A stretch of DNA of 64,000 bases from Seinonella peptonophila. Its GTDB lineage: Bacteria; Bacillota; Bacilli; Thermoactinomycetales; Thermoactinomycetaceae. This document shows, in pieces, positions 62,473 to 64,000 of this stretch (positions within the stretch are counted from its first letter, which is position 1; the number at the start of each line of letters is the position of its first letter). The stretch spans positions 62,001 to 126,000 of the forward strand of contig NZ_FQVL01000005.1 in NCBI RefSeq assembly GCF_900129355.1, read 5' to 3'. The notes beneath the pieces are model-generated. The model did not search any database and had not been told where the DNA came from. It was given only the letters and a program-made list of their open reading frames with translations. The translations under genes and the position numbers were made by a program.

Positions 62473-63261
62473 CTACTTTCCACGAAACAATGGTTTCCGT
62501 TTCTCCAAAAAGGCAGAGATTCCCTCTTTTCGATCAGTGGTTTCCCAAACGGTTCCAAATGCTTTTGATTCTAATTCTAACGCCTCTGCAAGCGGCAGTT
62601 CATATCCTTGTCGAATTGTTTTTTTCAATTGAGCAAGTGCTTGGGCAGGCTGATTTGATAATTGTTTTGCCAAGTTTTCCGCCTCTGCAAATAGCTGATC
62701 AAAGGGTAAAACACGCCAAACCCAGCCCCATTCCTTGGCTTCCTGCGCTGTAAATGGATCACCTGTCATACATAATTGTAGCGCTCTCGATATTCCGATT
62801 GCCCGGGATAAACGCACCGTACCACCATAACCAGGTATAATGCCTAAGTTAACTTCCGGTTGCCCAAATCGAGCATGCTCAGCGGCCAGAACAATATCAC
62901 CTGCTAATGCGAGTTCACAACCGCCACCTAACGCGTAACCATTTACAGCCATGATAACAGGCTTATGTAGATTTTCGATTTGTTGGAAAACGTTTTGCCC
63001 TAGACGTGATAATTGTCTAGCTTCTGCATCGGTTTGTAGATCGACAAACTGAGCAATATCGGCTCCAGCAGCAAAGGCTTTTTCTCCAGCTCCACGTACG
63101 ATCACCACATGAATCTCCATCACAGAGGCAATCCAATCGAATATCTCGCCAAGCTCCTGTAACAACTCCTGGTTCAAAGCATTTAATACCTGAGGACGAT
63201 TCAAAGTCAATGTGACCCAACGACCGCCTCTTTCCACCTTTACATATTTCCACTTCGACAT
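62473..63261 (-). CDS. Enoyl-CoA hydratase/isomerase family protein
   Basis: A 262-aa crotonase-fold protein. NRPQVLNALNQELLQELGEI near 20, the oxyanion-hole segment GAGEKAFAAGADIAQFVDLQ near 60 (AGADI), and the second oxyanion loop VNGYALGGGCELALAGDIVL near 100-118, then FGQPEVNLGIIPGYGGTVRL with both catalytic glutamates in place (E near 110 and 130). It probably hydrates enoyl-CoA in fatty-acid degradation. ATG 63261 is preferred to 63282 by family length; the ribosome site is weak. Confidence 0.88.
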   Translation of the reverse strand: MSKWKYVKVERGGRWVTLTLNRPQVLNALNQELLQELGEIFDWIASVMEIHVVIVRGAGEKAFAAGADIAQFVDLQTDAEARQLSRLGQNVFQQIENLHKPVIMAVNGYALGGGCELALAGDIVLAAEHARFGQPEVNLGIIPGYGGTVRLSRAIGISRALQLCMTGDPFTAQEAKEWGWVWRVLPFDQLFAEAENLAKQLSNQPAQALAQLKKTIRQGYELPLAEALELESKAFGTVWETTDRKEGISAFLEKRKPLFRGK

Positions 63262-63317
63262 CGAATCCCACTCTTTCATCAAGCTAAAAGACTTCGATTC
63301 CTGATGTAAGCAGCAAG

Positions 63318-63352
63318 GGGGTGTTACCGTCTCTCAATAACACCCTCATTCT
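63318..63352 (-). terminator. Terminator-like hairpin after prfB
   Basis: GAGGGTGTTA and TAACACCCCC form a 10-bp stem with an 11-nt loop on the minus strand, just past the prfB stop. There is no clean T-run. Confidence 0.5.
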
Positions 63353-63372
63353 ACCACATGTATCTTGAAACT

Positions 63373-64000
63373 TCATCGATTGAAAGGTGAGCGAAGATAC
63401 GCCTCAATAAAAGGGGTAAGGTCACCATCCATCACCGACTGAACATGACCTACTTCAACCTGTGTCCGGTGATCTTTCACCATACTATATGGATGAAAAA
63501 CATAGGAGCGAATCTGATTTCCCCATGCGATCTCACCTTGATCCCCTTTTAGAGCGTTAAGTTCTGCTTGCTGTTCTTCTAGTTTCAGTTCTAACAAACG
63601 TGCTTTTAAAACTTTTAATGCCCGTTCACGGTTTTTAATCTGTGAACGTTCGTTTTGACAAGTGACTACAATACCAGTCGGCAAATGCGTAATCCGAACT
63701 GCTGAGTCTGTAGTATTGACACTCTGACCTCCAGCCCCACTGGAATGATAGGTATCAATGCGCAAGTCTTTGGGATTAATCTCTATTTCTGAGTCATCTT
63801 CCAACTCAGGCACCACATTTAATGATGCAAATGATGTATGACGTCGACCCGATGAATCAAAAGGAGAGATTCTCACCAAGCGATGGACACCTTTCTCTGC
63901 TCGTAGATATCCATATGCATTCAGACCACGAATGAAGAGCGTTACACTTTTAATGCCTGCCTCATCTCCAGGTAGATAATCAAGTGTCTCTACTTTGTAA
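63373..64000 (-). CDS. prfB: Peptide chain release factor 2 (3' part)
   Basis: The frame continues past the right edge; 209 C-terminal codons are present. The peptidyl-tRNA hydrolysis motif GGQ lies in [20 protein letters not shown], followed by [20 protein letters not shown] and the C-terminal [36 protein letters not shown] precedes it, placing the visible part after the UGA/UAA-recognition SPF region. RF2 releases finished proteins at UGA and UAA. The 5' part, where a programmed frameshift is usual, is outside the window. Confidence 0.95.
   Translation of the reverse strand, partial: YKVETLDYLPGDEAGIKSVTLFIRGLNAYGYLRAEKGVHRLVRISPFDSSGRRHTSFASLNVVPELEDDSEIEINPKDLRIDTYHSSGAGGQSVNTTDSAVRITHLPTGIVVTCQNERSQIKNRERALKVLKARLLELKLEEQQAELNALKGDQGEIAWGNQIRSYVFHPYSMVKDHRTQVEVGHVQSVMDGDLTPFIEAYLRSPFNR

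Overview
The window is a piece of a low-GC Gram-positive chromosome of the order Bacillales. The gene order (prfB; argCJBDF; ftsEX with two M23 peptidases, ctpB and a minJ-like gene; uvrBA; hprK-lgt-acyltransferase; rapZ-yvcK-whiA-HPr; hisZGDBHAF-IE) and the frequent TTG/GTG starts behind strong Shine-Dalgarno sites fit Thermoactinomycetaceae or a close relative. This assignment is inferred from content; no marker RNA is present.

Layout. 1-1.1 kb: a duplicated module of about 260 bp carrying two convergent micro-genes (acidic 33-aa peptide and 31-aa membrane peptide), separated by a very strong terminator and abutting a gene remnant. 1.1-3.4 kb: an autoregulated SRPBCC-ArsR pair, a luciferase-like oxidoreductase and a GC-rich 59-aa membrane protein. 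3.65-6.3 kb: a small integrated element flanked by 22-bp direct repeats of the 3' end of tRNA-Arg(CCG), holding a PD-(D/E)XK-like plus DUF5655 protein, a small acidic ORF and a decayed integrase. 6.4-11.2 kb: ferritin-like protein, a PadR/MFS divergent pair with a 17-bp operator repeat, small hypotheticals, and clpP under a CtsR box. 11.3-18.4 kb (minus): prs, a TPR regulator, ROK glucokinase, and rapZ-yvcK-whiA-HPr. 18.5-20.4 kb: a two-component system. 20.5-27.1 kb (minus): a compact eight-gene histidine operon with ATGA/TTGA overlaps. 27.3-33.3 kb: rdgB, pyrD, acyltransferase-lgt, a Cys-rich small protein, hprK, a 23-aa cationic peptide ORF and a class D sortase. 33.6-39.6 kb: a hypothetical gene, DUF302, and uvrBA behind a LexA box. 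39.8-46.5 kb: a division/envelope cluster. 46.5-50.5 kb: a repeat copy, an IS200/IS605-type right-end (omega-RNA-like) remnant, and argGH with an ARG box. 50.5-55.5 kb: corA, a polysaccharide deacetylase lipoprotein, a YgiBC-like pair, and terC behind a yybP-ykoY (manganese) riboswitch. 55.5-61 kb (minus): argCJBDF behind ARG boxes. 61-64 kb: cytochrome c lipoprotein, a membrane-anchored low-complexity protein, enoyl-CoA hydratase and the 3' part of prfB.

How it works together. Two complete amino-acid pathways dominate: histidine (all steps except hisC and the histidinol-phosphatase) and arginine (argCJBDF plus argGH, probably co-regulated by ArgR). HprK and the HPr-type protein connect to carbon catabolite control, and the ftsEX/M23/ctpB/minJ block serves the divisome and sporulation. 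The parts most likely to be new are the paired micro-genes at the left edge, the tRNA-Arg mini-island, the orphan omega-RNA-like element and several micro-ORFs with good ribosome sites.
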